From the NCBI GenBank assembly GCA_966212505.1, contig CBIHRS010000017.1:1-64000 (forward strand): DNA of 64,000 nt, written 5' to 3'. The translations under genes were made by a program, and so were the position numbers. The notes below the pieces were generated by a model, which saw only the letters and a program-made list of their open reading frames with translations, made no database searches and had not been told where the DNA came from. This stretch comes from CAMLIZ01 sp966212505. Its GTDB lineage: Bacteria; Pseudomonadota; Gammaproteobacteria; Burkholderiales; Burkholderiaceae_C. Numbering within the stretch: the stretch's first letter is position 1; each line of letters begins with the position of its first letter. This document shows, in pieces, positions 22,860 to 31,138 of this stretch.

Positions 22860-23936
22860 TCAGGGCAGCTTGCTGCTCGTCGGGGCGCCGGTGGGGTTCT
22901 GCGGCGTGCACATGGCGGCGACGTAGGTGCGCGTCATCGGGCCGGCCGACGACTCCTGCGTCTTGCGCGACAGGCCGTCGACGCTGCCCTTGCCCAGGCC
23001 GCCCTTGGCATCGATGGCCATCATCTCGTTCATGCACATCTTGCTGCTGTCGACGCAGCGGTTGAGGATGGCCTCGTACAGGCCCTTCTCCACACTGGCG
23101 AAGCGGCGCACCGGCTCGCGCTGGCTGGGCTGCTCGAGCTTCAGGTAGTCGGCACGGGCGAGCGCCTGGCCCTGGGCCTTGTTGGCCTCCACCCACTTGG
23201 CGAAGTCGGCATCGGACAGGCCCTTGAACGTGAAGCGCATGTTCGAGAAGCCGGCGCCGCTGTAGTTGGCCGAGAAGCCTTCGAAATCGCCCGGCTTGTT
23301 GATCACGGCGTGCAGCTTGGTCTCCATGCCCGGCATCGCATAGACCTGGCCGGCCAGCGCGGGGATGTAGAACGAGTTCATCACGGTCGACGCGGTGATC
23401 TTGAACTGGATCGGGCGATCGAGCGGCGCGGCCACTTCGTTCACCGTGGCGATGCCCTGCTCGGGGTACAGGAACAGCCACTTCCAGTCGAGCGCGACCA
23501 CCTCGACCACCAGCGGCTTGGTGCCGGCGGGGATGGCGCGCTGCTCGTCGATGCGATCGAGCGGTCGGTAGGGGTCCAGCTTGTGGGTGCTGATCCAGGT
23601 GATCGCGCCCAGCGCGATGATGATCAGCAGCGGCGCACCCCAGATGATCAGCTCCAGGCGGGTGGAGTGGTCCCAGTCGGGCGCGTAGGTTGCTGCGGTG
23701 TTGGACTGGCGGTAGCGCCAGGCGAAGAACAGCGTCAGTGCGATCACCGGCACGATGATCAGCAGCATCAGCAGGGTCGAGGTGACGACCAGGTTGGCCT
23801 GCTGGACCGCGATGTCGCCCGAGGGCTTCATCACGACGGAATTGCAGGCAGCCAGCGGCAGCAGGAGGCCCAGCAAACCGAGGCGGGCTCGGGGCCGGAC
23901 GATCGACGATTGTGTTGGTTTCTTCGAGGAATACAT
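22860..23936 (-). CDS. cyoA: Cytochrome o ubiquinol oxidase subunit II (lipoprotein)
   Basis: 358 residues from ATG 23936. The lipobox LLLPLAAC places the acylated Cys near residue 25. Two membrane helices (about 47-70 and 95-112) precede the periplasmic cupredoxin-like domain with WKWLFLYPEQGIATVNE, ITASTVMNSFYIPALAGQVYAMPGMETKL and GFSANYSGAGFSNMRF; as expected for quinol oxidases the Cu-A ligands are missing. It is longer at the C-terminus than E. coli CyoA (315), with an added Cys-containing tail (RCVDSSKMCMNEM and AAMCTPQNPTG). First gene of the eight-gene operon. Confidence 0.94.
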   Translation of the reverse strand: MYSSKKPTQSSIVRPRARLGLLGLLLPLAACNSVVMKPSGDIAVQQANLVVTSTLLMLLIIVPVIALTLFFAWRYRQSNTAATYAPDWDHSTRLELIIWGAPLLIIIALGAITWISTHKLDPYRPLDRIDEQRAIPAGTKPLVVEVVALDWKWLFLYPEQGIATVNEVAAPLDRPIQFKITASTVMNSFYIPALAGQVYAMPGMETKLHAVINKPGDFEGFSANYSGAGFSNMRFTFKGLSDADFAKWVEANKAQGQALARADYLKLEQPSQREPVRRFASVEKGLYEAILNRCVDSSKMCMNEMMAIDAKGGLGKGSVDGLSRKTQESSAGPMTRTYVAAMCTPQNPTGAPTSSKLP

Positions 23937-23994
23937 CAGGGATACCGAGCGCCGGGAAAACGATAGTTGCGCGACGGGCCCGAATGTATCTTGA

Positions 23995-24008
23995 TTGACA
24001 CAAATCAA
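23995..24008. promoter_or_regulatory. FNR/Anr-type box between cyoA and the MHS transporter
   Basis: TTGACACAAATCAA matches the FNR/Anr consensus TTGAT-N4-ATCAA with one mismatch. It lies about 60 nt upstream of cyoA and 43 nt upstream of the transporter gene, so it could act on either divergent promoter, most simply as an oxygen-responsive site controlling the aerobic oxidase. Confidence 0.6.
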
Positions 24009-24050
24009 CGATTGGACATTTTGTCTCAGTCCCCCACCCCGTAGACCCAC

Positions 24051-25388
24051 ATGGCCAGCTCCGGAACCCACACCCTCCAGTCCCCTCTGCAGCCTCTGCT
24101 CAAGTCCCACAACCCCGCATCACCCGACGCTTCCAGCGTCGCGCCCGGCGACATCGCCGTCGGCGTGGTCATCGGCCGGGCGTCCGAATACTTCGACTTC
24201 TTCGTCTTCGGGCTCGCCTCGGTACTGGTGTTCCCGCAGGTGTTCTTCCCGTTCGCCGGCAAGCTCGAGGGCACGCTCTACGCCTTCGTGCTGTTCTCGT
24301 TCGCCTTCATCGTCCGGCCGCTGGGGACGCTGGCCGGCATGGAGATCCAGCGCCATTTCGGGCGCAGCACCAAGCTGACGGTCGCGCTGTTCCTGATGGG
24401 CATCTCGACCTGCACGATGGCGCTGCTGCCCAGCTACCAGAGCCAGGGCTTCAATGCGATCGTGCTGCTGGCGCTGTGCCGCGTGGGCCAGGGCCTGGCG
24501 CTCGGCGGATCCTGGGACGGGCTGCCCTCGCTGCTGGCGCTCAACGCCCCGCAGAACCGGCGCGGATGGTACGCGATGCTGGGCCAGCTCGGCGCGCCGC
24601 TGGGCTTCCTGATCGCCTGCAGCCTGTTCGCCTACCTGTGGGGCAACCTGTCCGACAGCGATTTCCTCACCTGGGGCTGGCGTTACCCGTTCTTCGCGGC
24701 CTTCGCGATCAACGTGGTGGCCCTGTTCGCCCGGCTGCGCCTCGTGGTCACGCATGAATACGAGCGCGAGATGGAGCTGCACGAGCTCGACCCCTGCGAC
24801 GTGCGCGACCTGATGCGCAGCCAGGGCCACAACGTGTTCATCGGCGCCTTCGCCGCGCTGGCCAGCTACACGCTGTTCCACATCATCACGGTGTTCCCGC
24901 TGTCGTGGGTGCGGCTGTATTCGCACCAGGCGATCGGCGAGTTCCTGTCGGTGCAGGTGGTGGGCGCGCTGCTGGCGGCCGCAGCGATGCCGATCTCGGG
25001 CCTGGTGGCCGACCGCTTCGGCCGGCGCAACACGCTGGGCATGCTGGCGGTGCTGATCGCGGCCTTCAGCCTGTTCGTGCCGACGCTGCTGTCGGGCGGC
25101 AAGCTGGGCGAAGACGTGTTCATCCTGCTCGGCTTCGTGCTGCTGGGCCTGTCCTATGGCCAGGCCGCCGGCTCGGTGACCTCGAACTTCCTGTCGCACT
25201 TCCGCTACACCGGCGCGGCCCTCACGGCCGACCTGGCGTGGCTGGTGGGCGCCGCCTTCGCGCCGCTGATCGCGCTGGGCCTGTCGGCCCGCTTCGGGCT
25301 GGTGGCGGTGACCGTCTACCTGCTTGCCGGCGCGGCCTGCACCCTGCTGGCCCTGAAGCTCAACAAGACGCTGGCCGAGCGCGACTGA
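24051..25388 (+). CDS. MFS transporter, metabolite:H+ symporter (MHS) type
   Basis: 445 residues with twelve hydrophobic segments. Motifs of the MHS branch: ASEYFDFFVFG in helix 1, GRSTKLTVALFLMGISTCTMALLP and the RVGQGLALGGSWDGLPSLL stretch, and VADRFGRRNTLGMLA in the second half. Members carry carboxylates or osmolytes with protons; the substrate cannot be read here. The ~25-residue cytoplasmic N-terminus is Ser/Pro-rich. It is transcribed away from cyoA across a shared region containing an FNR-like box, an association also known from other Burkholderiales, but it need not be functionally tied to the oxidase. Confidence 0.85.
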   Translation: MASSGTHTLQSPLQPLLKSHNPASPDASSVAPGDIAVGVVIGRASEYFDFFVFGLASVLVFPQVFFPFAGKLEGTLYAFVLFSFAFIVRPLGTLAGMEIQRHFGRSTKLTVALFLMGISTCTMALLPSYQSQGFNAIVLLALCRVGQGLALGGSWDGLPSLLALNAPQNRRGWYAMLGQLGAPLGFLIACSLFAYLWGNLSDSDFLTWGWRYPFFAAFAINVVALFARLRLVVTHEYEREMELHELDPCDVRDLMRSQGHNVFIGAFAALASYTLFHIITVFPLSWVRLYSHQAIGEFLSVQVVGALLAAAAMPISGLVADRFGRRNTLGMLAVLIAAFSLFVPTLLSGGKLGEDVFILLGFVLLGLSYGQAAGSVTSNFLSHFRYTGAALTADLAWLVGAAFAPLIALGLSARFGLVAVTVYLLAGAACTLLALKLNKTLAERD

Positions 25389-25391
25389 GGA

Positions 25392-25763
25392 TCAGCCGGC
25401 CTTCAGCGAGGCCGCGAGTTCCGCGGCCACCTGCTTCGCACCGAAGCAGCGGAAGCGGAACTCGCCACCGGCATGGTCCACCACCACGATGCCGGTCAGC
25501 CAGCCGAATTCGCGCCGCACGGCGCGGATCTCGTGCAGCGGAATGGCCACCCCTTCCAGCCCCTGGTGGAGCGCGCGGTTCATCGCGTTGGGCTCGAACC
25601 TCAGCGCCTGCGGCGTGGCCGTGACCTTGCCGCCCACCCACAGGCCGCCGTGCTTCTGCTGGAAGCGGTCGACCGCCCCCACAGAAAGCTCACGGGCGAG
25701 CCCGGTGGGCACGGCATGGGGAATGAAGGCGTTGGCCAGCTTCTGGATCGCGAGCGCCGCCAT
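25392..25763 (-). CDS. GRAM/PH-like domain protein
   Basis: 123 residues from ATG 25763, overlapping the cytochrome stop (TGATG). The central segment KHGGLWVGGKVTATPQALRFEPNAMNRALHQGLEGVAIPLHEI and the following VVVDHAGGEFRFRCFGAKQVAAEL resemble the bacterial GRAM domain, a PH-like fold thought to bind lipid or peptide. No signal peptide. It is the third gene of the sulfite dehydrogenase cluster by overlap, though a role in that enzyme is not established. Confidence 0.65.
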   Translation of the reverse strand: MAALAIQKLANAFIPHAVPTGLARELSVGAVDRFQQKHGGLWVGGKVTATPQALRFEPNAMNRALHQGLEGVAIPLHEIRAVRREFGWLTGIVVVDHAGGEFRFRCFGAKQVAAELAASLKAG

Positions 25764-26116
25764 CACTTCCCCTGCTCGTTGCCGTAGGTCTTGGCCAGGT
25801 AGTCGACGATCACCGGGACGTCTTCATCGGCGATCGGCGCCTTGAACACGGTCTTCATGCGCTTGACCATGTTTTCCCAGTAGCCGCGGGCTGCGGTGGG
25901 CGGCTGGTAGGCGGCGTATTCGGCCGAATGGCAGGCCACGCAATTGGCCGACACCTTGGCATAGCCGGGCAGCGCATTGGCCTTCCACTGCACGCCATCG
26001 GGCGGCAGCTGGATGGTCTTGGTCACGGCCTGGGCCGGGGTGCCGGCGCCCAGGGCGGCGGCCAGCGCCACGGCCGCGCCGGCCAGGACGAGCTTCGTGC
26101 GGTTCATGCGCTTCAT
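25763..26116 (-). CDS. Monohaem c-type cytochrome, SorB-like
   Basis: 117 residues from ATG 26116, which overlaps the molybdoenzyme stop by 4 nt. A Sec signal peptide (residues 1-30, ending GTPAQA) exports it. One haem site CVACH (Cys59, Cys62, His63) and a likely Met ligand in ENMVKRM or MKTVFKAP. It ends PVIVDYLAKTYGNEQGK. SorB carries electrons from the periplasmic sulfite dehydrogenase SorA to a c-type cytochrome or oxidase. The pairing and overlap with the SorA-like gene support this role. Confidence 0.85.
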   Translation of the reverse strand: MKRMNRTKLVLAGAAVALAAALGAGTPAQAVTKTIQLPPDGVQWKANALPGYAKVSANCVACHSAEYAAYQPPTAARGYWENMVKRMKTVFKAPIADEDVPVIVDYLAKTYGNEQGK

Positions 26117-27351
26117 GCGGCCACCACCTTCACCGATTCGACGACGTTGCGCATGTAGCCGGCCGGCTGCCACAAGGCCTCCATCGGCTGGCTCTGGCCC
26201 GAGCGGTTCCAGGCGCGCACGCGCAGGTCGAGGTTGCCCTTCTCCGGCACGAAGCCGAAGGTGAACTCGCGGAACGAATAGCGGCCGAGGTCGGTGCCCA
26301 GCTTCGCTTCGCGCCAGGTCTGGCCGCCATCGGCCGACCACGCCACCTCGCGGATGCCCTGCCCGCCGTCGAACGCGATGCCGCGCACTGCCAGCGGCTT
26401 GCCGGCGGCGATGCGGTCGCCGTCGCGCACCGAGGTGATGAACGAGCGCACGTTGAAGCGGCCGATCGGCCGCGTGGCCGTCGGCGTGGTGCCGGGGTCG
26501 ATGCAGGCGCAGTCGTTGTCGGGCACGCGGTAGGCGGGCTTCATCCAGAAGCCTTCGTACACCGAGTCGATCACCTGGATGTCGGACAGGTGCTTGACCC
26601 AGTAGGTGCCGTAGAAGCCCGGCACCACCAGCCGCACCGGGAAGCCGTTGAGCATCGGCAGGTCGGCGCCGTTCATCTGGTAGGCCACCAGGGTGTCGGC
26701 ATCCATCGCCTGCGCGATGTCGAGCGACTTGACGAAATCGCCGCCGCCCATCAGCGCCTGGTCGAGGCCGTCGAAGGTGACTTGGCGCGCCTTGTCGCTG
26801 ACCTCGGCGCGGGCGAGGATGTCCTTCAGCGGCACGCCGAGCCAGCGCGCATTGCCCATCGCGCCATGGCTCAGCTGACCGCCGGTGACGCGCGGCGCGA
26901 AGTGGCCGCGGCTGTTGCCCGAGCACTGGTTGACGGCCACCACCTCCACCGGCTTGAACTCGTTGCGCAGCGCGGCCATCGTGAGCTCGAAGGGCTTGCG
27001 CACCGCGTTGCCGCCGATGCGGATCACATGCGCATCGCCATCGATCGAGGTCGGGATGCCGGCGTTGTGATAACGCACGAAGAACGCATCGTTGGGCGTG
27101 ATCACGCCTTCGTTGAACACCTCGAACGGCGTCTCGAGCTGCGGCGGCCGCGAGGTGAGCACGATCATCGGCCGCTTCTCGGGATAGGCCACCAGCCGGC
27201 GCTCGCCGTTGGCGAAGGGTTGCACGATGCGCGGCGCATCGGCCTGCGCCAGCGCTGCGCGCGTCCAGCCCGACAGGGCCGCGCCACTCAATAGGCCGGC
27301 ACCCCCTGCCAGCCAGCGGCGCCGGTCGCGCCCCCACGATCCATCTGCCAT
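26113..27351 (-). CDS. Sulfite dehydrogenase molybdenum subunit, SorA-like
   Basis: 412 residues. The N-terminus has a twin-arginine signal (RDRRRWLAGGAGLL). The molybdenum cofactor is held by Cys143 in VNQCSGNSRG, with downstream motifs GDFVKSLDIAQAMD, LPMLNGFPVRLVVPGFYGTYWVKHL and the dimerisation domain beginning near 310 (RSFITSVRDGDRIAAGKPL). This is the sulfite oxidase family; together with the c-type cytochrome encoded next it forms a periplasmic sulfite dehydrogenase oxidising sulfite to sulfate. A related methionine-sulfoxide or other YedY-type enzyme is less likely because of the C-terminal domain and the cytochrome partner. Confidence 0.85.
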   Translation of the reverse strand: MADGSWGRDRRRWLAGGAGLLSGAALSGWTRAALAQADAPRIVQPFANGERRLVAYPEKRPMIVLTSRPPQLETPFEVFNEGVITPNDAFFVRYHNAGIPTSIDGDAHVIRIGGNAVRKPFELTMAALRNEFKPVEVVAVNQCSGNSRGHFAPRVTGGQLSHGAMGNARWLGVPLKDILARAEVSDKARQVTFDGLDQALMGGGDFVKSLDIAQAMDADTLVAYQMNGADLPMLNGFPVRLVVPGFYGTYWVKHLSDIQVIDSVYEGFWMKPAYRVPDNDCACIDPGTTPTATRPIGRFNVRSFITSVRDGDRIAAGKPLAVRGIAFDGGQGIREVAWSADGGQTWREAKLGTDLGRYSFREFTFGFVPEKGNLDLRVRAWNRSGQSQPMEALWQPAGYMRNVVESVKVVAA

Positions 27352-27439
27352 CTGAACCTCCTGCGGTTGTAAGTGGCGCGCAGGGTAACGGCAGGTGAAG
27401 GCGTCGCCAATCCCCTGAAGTACCGGATCGGTGGAGGCG

Positions 27440-28165
27440 TCAGTTGTTGTTGGCGATGACCTGCGCCACCCAGGCCTTGAACTCGTCGCGCGACTGGTCG
27501 GCCTCGGCCGGCGAGGCCACCTTCTGCACCCGGGCGAGCTTGACCAGCTTGCCCTGCAGCAGGCAGGCCGCGGCGGACACGGCCACGTCGATCTCGTTGC
27601 TGCGCTTGGCCGACTTCAGGCCCAGCCGGGCCTGCACGCTGGAGACGACCAGCCCCGGCTGCTGCCCGTCGACCGAGGCCGACCCGCTGCGCACGATGCT
27701 CACGCGCACCGGCCCGCCCTCGCCGCGCGACAGCAGGCGCTCGAGCTGCGCGACGTTGAGCAGCGCGGCAGCCGCGGGCCGGGTGGGATCGGGGCGGCCG
27801 ACCATCTCGGCGACCACCGGCTTCAGCGACTCGAAGCGCTCGGCCGCGAGCGTCATGCCCTCGTATTTGCGCGGGATCTCGATCACGAAGTTGTCGACCC
27901 CGGTGGCCTGCTGCTCCTCGGAAGGCGCGGCCAGCAGGTCGGCCGACATGAAGAAGGCCAGCGAGCGCACGGCCGATGCCTCGGGTTCGGCGGCGGCCTC
28001 GAAGAGCCGCGGCTCGGCCACCGCCATATCGACATAGCCGCCGGGCCACGGCGCGATCAGCTCGATGTCGCTGACCGGCAGGCGCGAGACATCGGCGCCC
28101 CAGGCGATGGAGTTCAATCCGGCCGCCAGCAGGGCGGCCGCCAGGAATCGGCGCAGCTTCGGCAT
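27440..28165 (-). CDS. Exported protein of unknown function
   Basis: 241 residues from ATG 28165; a TTG at 28174 is possible. Signal peptide MPKLRRFLAAALLAAGLNSIAWG with cleavage near residue 23. The mature protein has no motif I recognise. It is rich in short beta-like strands (VRVSIVRSGSASVDGQQPGLVVSSVQARLGLKSA) and one Cys (AACLLQGK). It is read in the same direction as the sulfite dehydrogenase genes but 89 nt upstream of them, so a shared role cannot be claimed. Confidence 0.65.
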   Translation of the reverse strand: MPKLRRFLAAALLAAGLNSIAWGADVSRLPVSDIELIAPWPGGYVDMAVAEPRLFEAAAEPEASAVRSLAFFMSADLLAAPSEEQQATGVDNFVIEIPRKYEGMTLAAERFESLKPVVAEMVGRPDPTRPAAAALLNVAQLERLLSRGEGGPVRVSIVRSGSASVDGQQPGLVVSSVQARLGLKSAKRSNEIDVAVSAAACLLQGKLVKLARVQKVASPAEADQSRDEFKAWVAQVIANNN

Positions 28166-28243
28166 GTTTCCCAACGGTAGGTCTATGTGGTCGCGCGACT
28201 ATGCCCGATGCCTCCCCCGCCGCGAGCCGCGGCTAACCAACCG

Positions 28244-29002
28244 TTACCACCGCTGGTGCATCACACGGCGCACCGCGTCGACCACGCTGTCAGGCTCGGT
28301 CAGCTGCGGGAAATGGCCGCTCTTCTGCGCGACCAGGTGCGTGCCCAGGCGCGACAGCATCGCCAGCCTTCGCTGATGCTCGGCGCGCGCCTGCAGCGCG
28401 GCCGCCGGCGTCGCCCAGGCCATCGCCGGCCGCCCGCCCGACAGCACGACCAGCGGCACCTCGGGAAACGGCCCGGCCTCGCGGATCGCGCTCACCGTAC
28501 CGGCCACCTGCGCGGTCTCCGACAGCGCGGAGTCGCGCCGCCCGGGCAACGCATCGGCCAAGCGCTGCAACGCCCGCTGCAGCGGCGAAGCCAGCGCCGC
28601 CATCGCCTCCGGATCTTCCGGCGCCGTGGCTTCGACCATCACCACGCCGTGCACCTCGCCAGGATGCCGGCGCGCGAAGAGGTTGACCACCAGCCCGCCG
28701 AGCGAGTGCCCGACCAGCAGGTAAGGCGGCGCGAGCCCGGTGGCGCCGAGCAGCTGCCGCAGCGCGTGGACCATCGCGTCGCCGGTTTGCGCCACCTGCG
28801 GCCGGTCGGTGCGGCCGATGCCCGGCCGGTTGTACGCCAGCACGGTGCCGAGCGCCGACAAGGGCTCGAACACCCGCATCCATCCCTCGATCGGCCCGCC
28901 CGATCCGTTGACGAGCACGATCGCCGGCGCCCCGCTGCCGGCGCGTGCATATTCGACCCTCTGCCCGTCGACCTCGACGGTCTGTTTCGGCGGCAACCGC
29001 AC
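28244..29002 (-). CDS. Alpha/beta hydrolase
   Basis: 252 residues from GTG 29002. The fold is shown by LVNGSGGPIEGWMRVF (oxyanion region), YNRPGIGRTDRP, nucleophile elbow VGHSLGGLVV (Ser near 96), and the C-terminal catalytic His in KSGHFPQLTEPDSVVDAV. The acidic residue is less clear. It has no signal peptide, so it is cytoplasmic. Esterases, haloperoxidase-like and C-C hydrolases share this plan and the substrate cannot be told. It follows the DUF4375-like gene by 9 nt on the same strand. Confidence 0.8.
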   Translation of the reverse strand: MRLPPKQTVEVDGQRVEYARAGSGAPAIVLVNGSGGPIEGWMRVFEPLSALGTVLAYNRPGIGRTDRPQVAQTGDAMVHALRQLLGATGLAPPYLLVGHSLGGLVVNLFARRHPGEVHGVVMVEATAPEDPEAMAALASPLQRALQRLADALPGRRDSALSETAQVAGTVSAIREAGPFPEVPLVVLSGGRPAMAWATPAAALQARAEHQRRLAMLSRLGTHLVAQKSGHFPQLTEPDSVVDAVRRVMHQRW

Positions 29003-29011
29003 CGGTGCGCC

Positions 29012-29878
29012 TCAGCCGGCCTGCTCGAGCTCGGCGATGTGGGCCCGGATGTAGGCCACGCGGGCCGGCTCCAGCGCCTCGGCGCGCTCGTAGTAGCGGT
29101 CCATGATGTCCGACTGCTCCTGCTTCGGCACCGGCGCGATGCCCATCGCCGCCCGCGCCTGCTCCACCCGCGGATAGAAGTGCGCATACAGCGCGATGGC
29201 CTCGGCATACAGCGCCGCCATGTCGTGCTGGCCGAGGCGCAACAGGCCGCGGTGCGTCTTGTCGTAGAGCTGCGAGCGCGGCAGGCCGGTCATCGGCTCA
29301 TGGTCGCGTGCGAAGTACTGGTTCATCGCGCCGTTGTTCACGTCGCTCTCCCATTCGAGCGTGGCGAACACCTCGAGCAGCGGATCCGACACCGGCTGGC
29401 CCGCCTTCACGCGCGCCGGCACGTAGAACAGCAGGCTCGCGTTGACGTCGAAGTCGGTCAGCTCGGCGATCCATGCGGGGTCGAAGCGGCGTGCGAGCGC
29501 GAAGTTGGGCGCCCGGCCGCGCGGGTCGGGCGCCAGGTCTTTCAGCGATGCGAACGGCGCGTTCTCCCAGAAGTAGTTGAAGGCGATCGGCCGGCCCGGT
29601 TGCAGCTCGATGTTGCAGCGGTACCAGGGCCCGAGCGGCTGCGAGCGCGAGACCTCGCGCAGCTCGAACAGCAGGTCGGCGAAATCGGGGCTGCCGGCCG
29701 GCGCCTGGCGCAGCAGGCTGTCGATGTCGTGCGTCTCGCGCTTGAACCAGCCGGTTTCGACACGCCCGCTGTAGCCGGCCACGCCCTCTTCGGATTCGCA
29801 CTGGATCAGGCCGCGTGGACGCGCCCCGGGAATGCAGGCGCGCAGCAGCTCGGCGATACGGGATTCGGTCTCACGCAT
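29012..29878 (-). CDS. DUF4375-like protein
   Basis: 288 residues from ATG 29878; the frame extends further upstream but only across the neighbouring MFS gene. The segment LEVFATLEWESDVNNGAMNQYFARD with the later AEAIALYAHFYPRVEQARAAMG resembles DUF4375 (DMP19-like), where a hydrophilic N-N-G-x-x-Q motif precedes a helical tail; several such proteins are DNA-mimic or immunity-type proteins, but the domain as a whole is uncharacterised. No export signal. It overlaps the MFS stop by 8 nt and is 9 nt before the hydrolase gene, giving a three-gene operon. Confidence 0.6.
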   Translation of the reverse strand: MRETESRIAELLRACIPGARPRGLIQCESEEGVAGYSGRVETGWFKRETHDIDSLLRQAPAGSPDFADLLFELREVSRSQPLGPWYRCNIELQPGRPIAFNYFWENAPFASLKDLAPDPRGRAPNFALARRFDPAWIAELTDFDVNASLLFYVPARVKAGQPVSDPLLEVFATLEWESDVNNGAMNQYFARDHEPMTGLPRSQLYDKTHRGLLRLGQHDMAALYAEAIALYAHFYPRVEQARAAMGIAPVPKQEQSDIMDRYYERAEALEPARVAYIRAHIAELEQAG

Positions 29879-31103
29879 GGGGCGCCAGGATAATCCCCAG
29901 CGCCGCCACCACGGCAAAGCCGGCCCCGGCCCAGAAGGTGGCCGCCGGCCCGATCGCGCTCCACAGCGCACCGGCGATCACGCTGGCCAGCAGCAGCGCA
30001 CCGCCGCTCACGAGGTTGAAGAGGCCGAAAGCCGTGCCACGCAGCGGCGCCGGCGCCACATCGGCCACCAGCTTGGCCAGCAGCCCTTGCGTTGTCGCCA
30101 TGTGCAGCCCCCACAGCGCGGCACCGCCCAGCACCGCCAGCGGACCGTGCGCCAGCGCCAGCAGCGCATCGGCGGCCACCAGCAGCAGCAGGCCGCCGAC
30201 CAGCAGCCGGCGCGCGGGCAGGCGATCGGCCGCCGCCCCGGCGGGATAGGCGAACACGGCATACAGCAGGCTCATCACCACCATCACCAGCGGCGCCTGC
30301 GCCAGCGGCAGCCCGACGTCCTGCGCACGCAGCACCAGAAAGGCCTCGCTGAAGCGCGCAAGCGTGAACACGCCGCCCAGCAGCACCACGCCCCAGAAGC
30401 GCAGCGGCAGCCGGCGCGCATCGGCCAGCGTCAACGGCGGCCGGCCTGCGGCAGGCGCGTGGTGCTCCGGCTCGCGCACGTAACGCCACAACACCGCCAC
30501 GGTGAGAAAGGCCGGCAGCACGGCGAACCACATCGCCGTCTGCAGGTTGCTGGCGAACACCTGCAGCAGCACCACCGCCAGCACCGGCCCCAGCACCGCG
30601 CCCACCGAGTCGAGCGCCTGGCGTAGGCCGAAGGCCGCGCCGCGTAGCGCCGGCTCGGTGATGTCGGCCACCAGCGCATCGCGCGGCGCCCCGCGGATGC
30701 CCTTGCCCACGCGGTCGACGAAGCGCGCCGCGAACACCCAGCCGATCGATGTGGCCAGCGGAAACACCGGCTTCGTGAACGCGGCCAGCCCATAGCCGAG
30801 CAGCAGCAGTGGCTTGCGTCGCCCCATCCAATCACTGATCACGCCGGAGAACACCTTGGTGATCGCCGCGGTAGCCTCGGCCACGCCCTCGACGATGCCC
30901 ACCGTGACCATCGAGCTGCCGAGCATGGTGACCATGAAGATCGGCAGCAGGCTGTGGATCAGCTCCGACGACAGGTCCATCAGCAGCGACCCCACGCCCA
31001 GCGCCCACACGCCGGCGGGCATTGCGCGCCAGCGGGCGGTGGCGGAGGACGCATCGGTCGAAGAGGCCGAGGATGGCGGCATGGGTGACTCTCCCTGGTT
31101 CAC
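29871..31103 (-). CDS. Major facilitator superfamily transporter
   Basis: 410 residues with twelve membrane segments. MFS motif A appears as GVISDWMGRRKPLLLLGYG (about 92-110), and RFVDRVGKGIRGAPRDALVAD follows, a sequence typical of a subgroup of drug/permease-like MFS proteins in proteobacteria. The second half has YPAGAAADRLPARRLLVGG. The N-terminal 25 residues are Ser/Ala-rich and cytoplasmic. Substrate unknown. It opens a three-gene minus-strand operon with the DUF4375-like protein and the hydrolase. Confidence 0.85.
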   Translation of the reverse strand: MNQGESPMPPSSASSTDASSATARWRAMPAGVWALGVGSLLMDLSSELIHSLLPIFMVTMLGSSMVTVGIVEGVAEATAAITKVFSGVISDWMGRRKPLLLLGYGLAAFTKPVFPLATSIGWVFAARFVDRVGKGIRGAPRDALVADITEPALRGAAFGLRQALDSVGAVLGPVLAVVLLQVFASNLQTAMWFAVLPAFLTVAVLWRYVREPEHHAPAAGRPPLTLADARRLPLRFWGVVLLGGVFTLARFSEAFLVLRAQDVGLPLAQAPLVMVVMSLLYAVFAYPAGAAADRLPARRLLVGGLLLLVAADALLALAHGPLAVLGGAALWGLHMATTQGLLAKLVADVAPAPLRGTAFGLFNLVSGGALLLASVIAGALWSAIGPAATFWAGAGFAVVAALGIILAPHA

Positions 31104-31138
31104 CGGGGTTCAGGGAGCAGAGCTTATGCCCGGGCGGC

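Noticed and set aside
23991..24008. TTGATT ... AATCAA as an 18-bp palindrome
   Set aside because: The spacing does not fit FNR; the nested 14-bp TTGACACAAATCAA does, so that reading was kept.
26117..27337. An open frame that would fuse the SorB-like cytochrome to ~400 upstream residues
   Set aside because: It is the out-of-frame shadow of the SorA-like gene; the cytochrome has its own signal peptide and an ATG overlapping the SorA stop.
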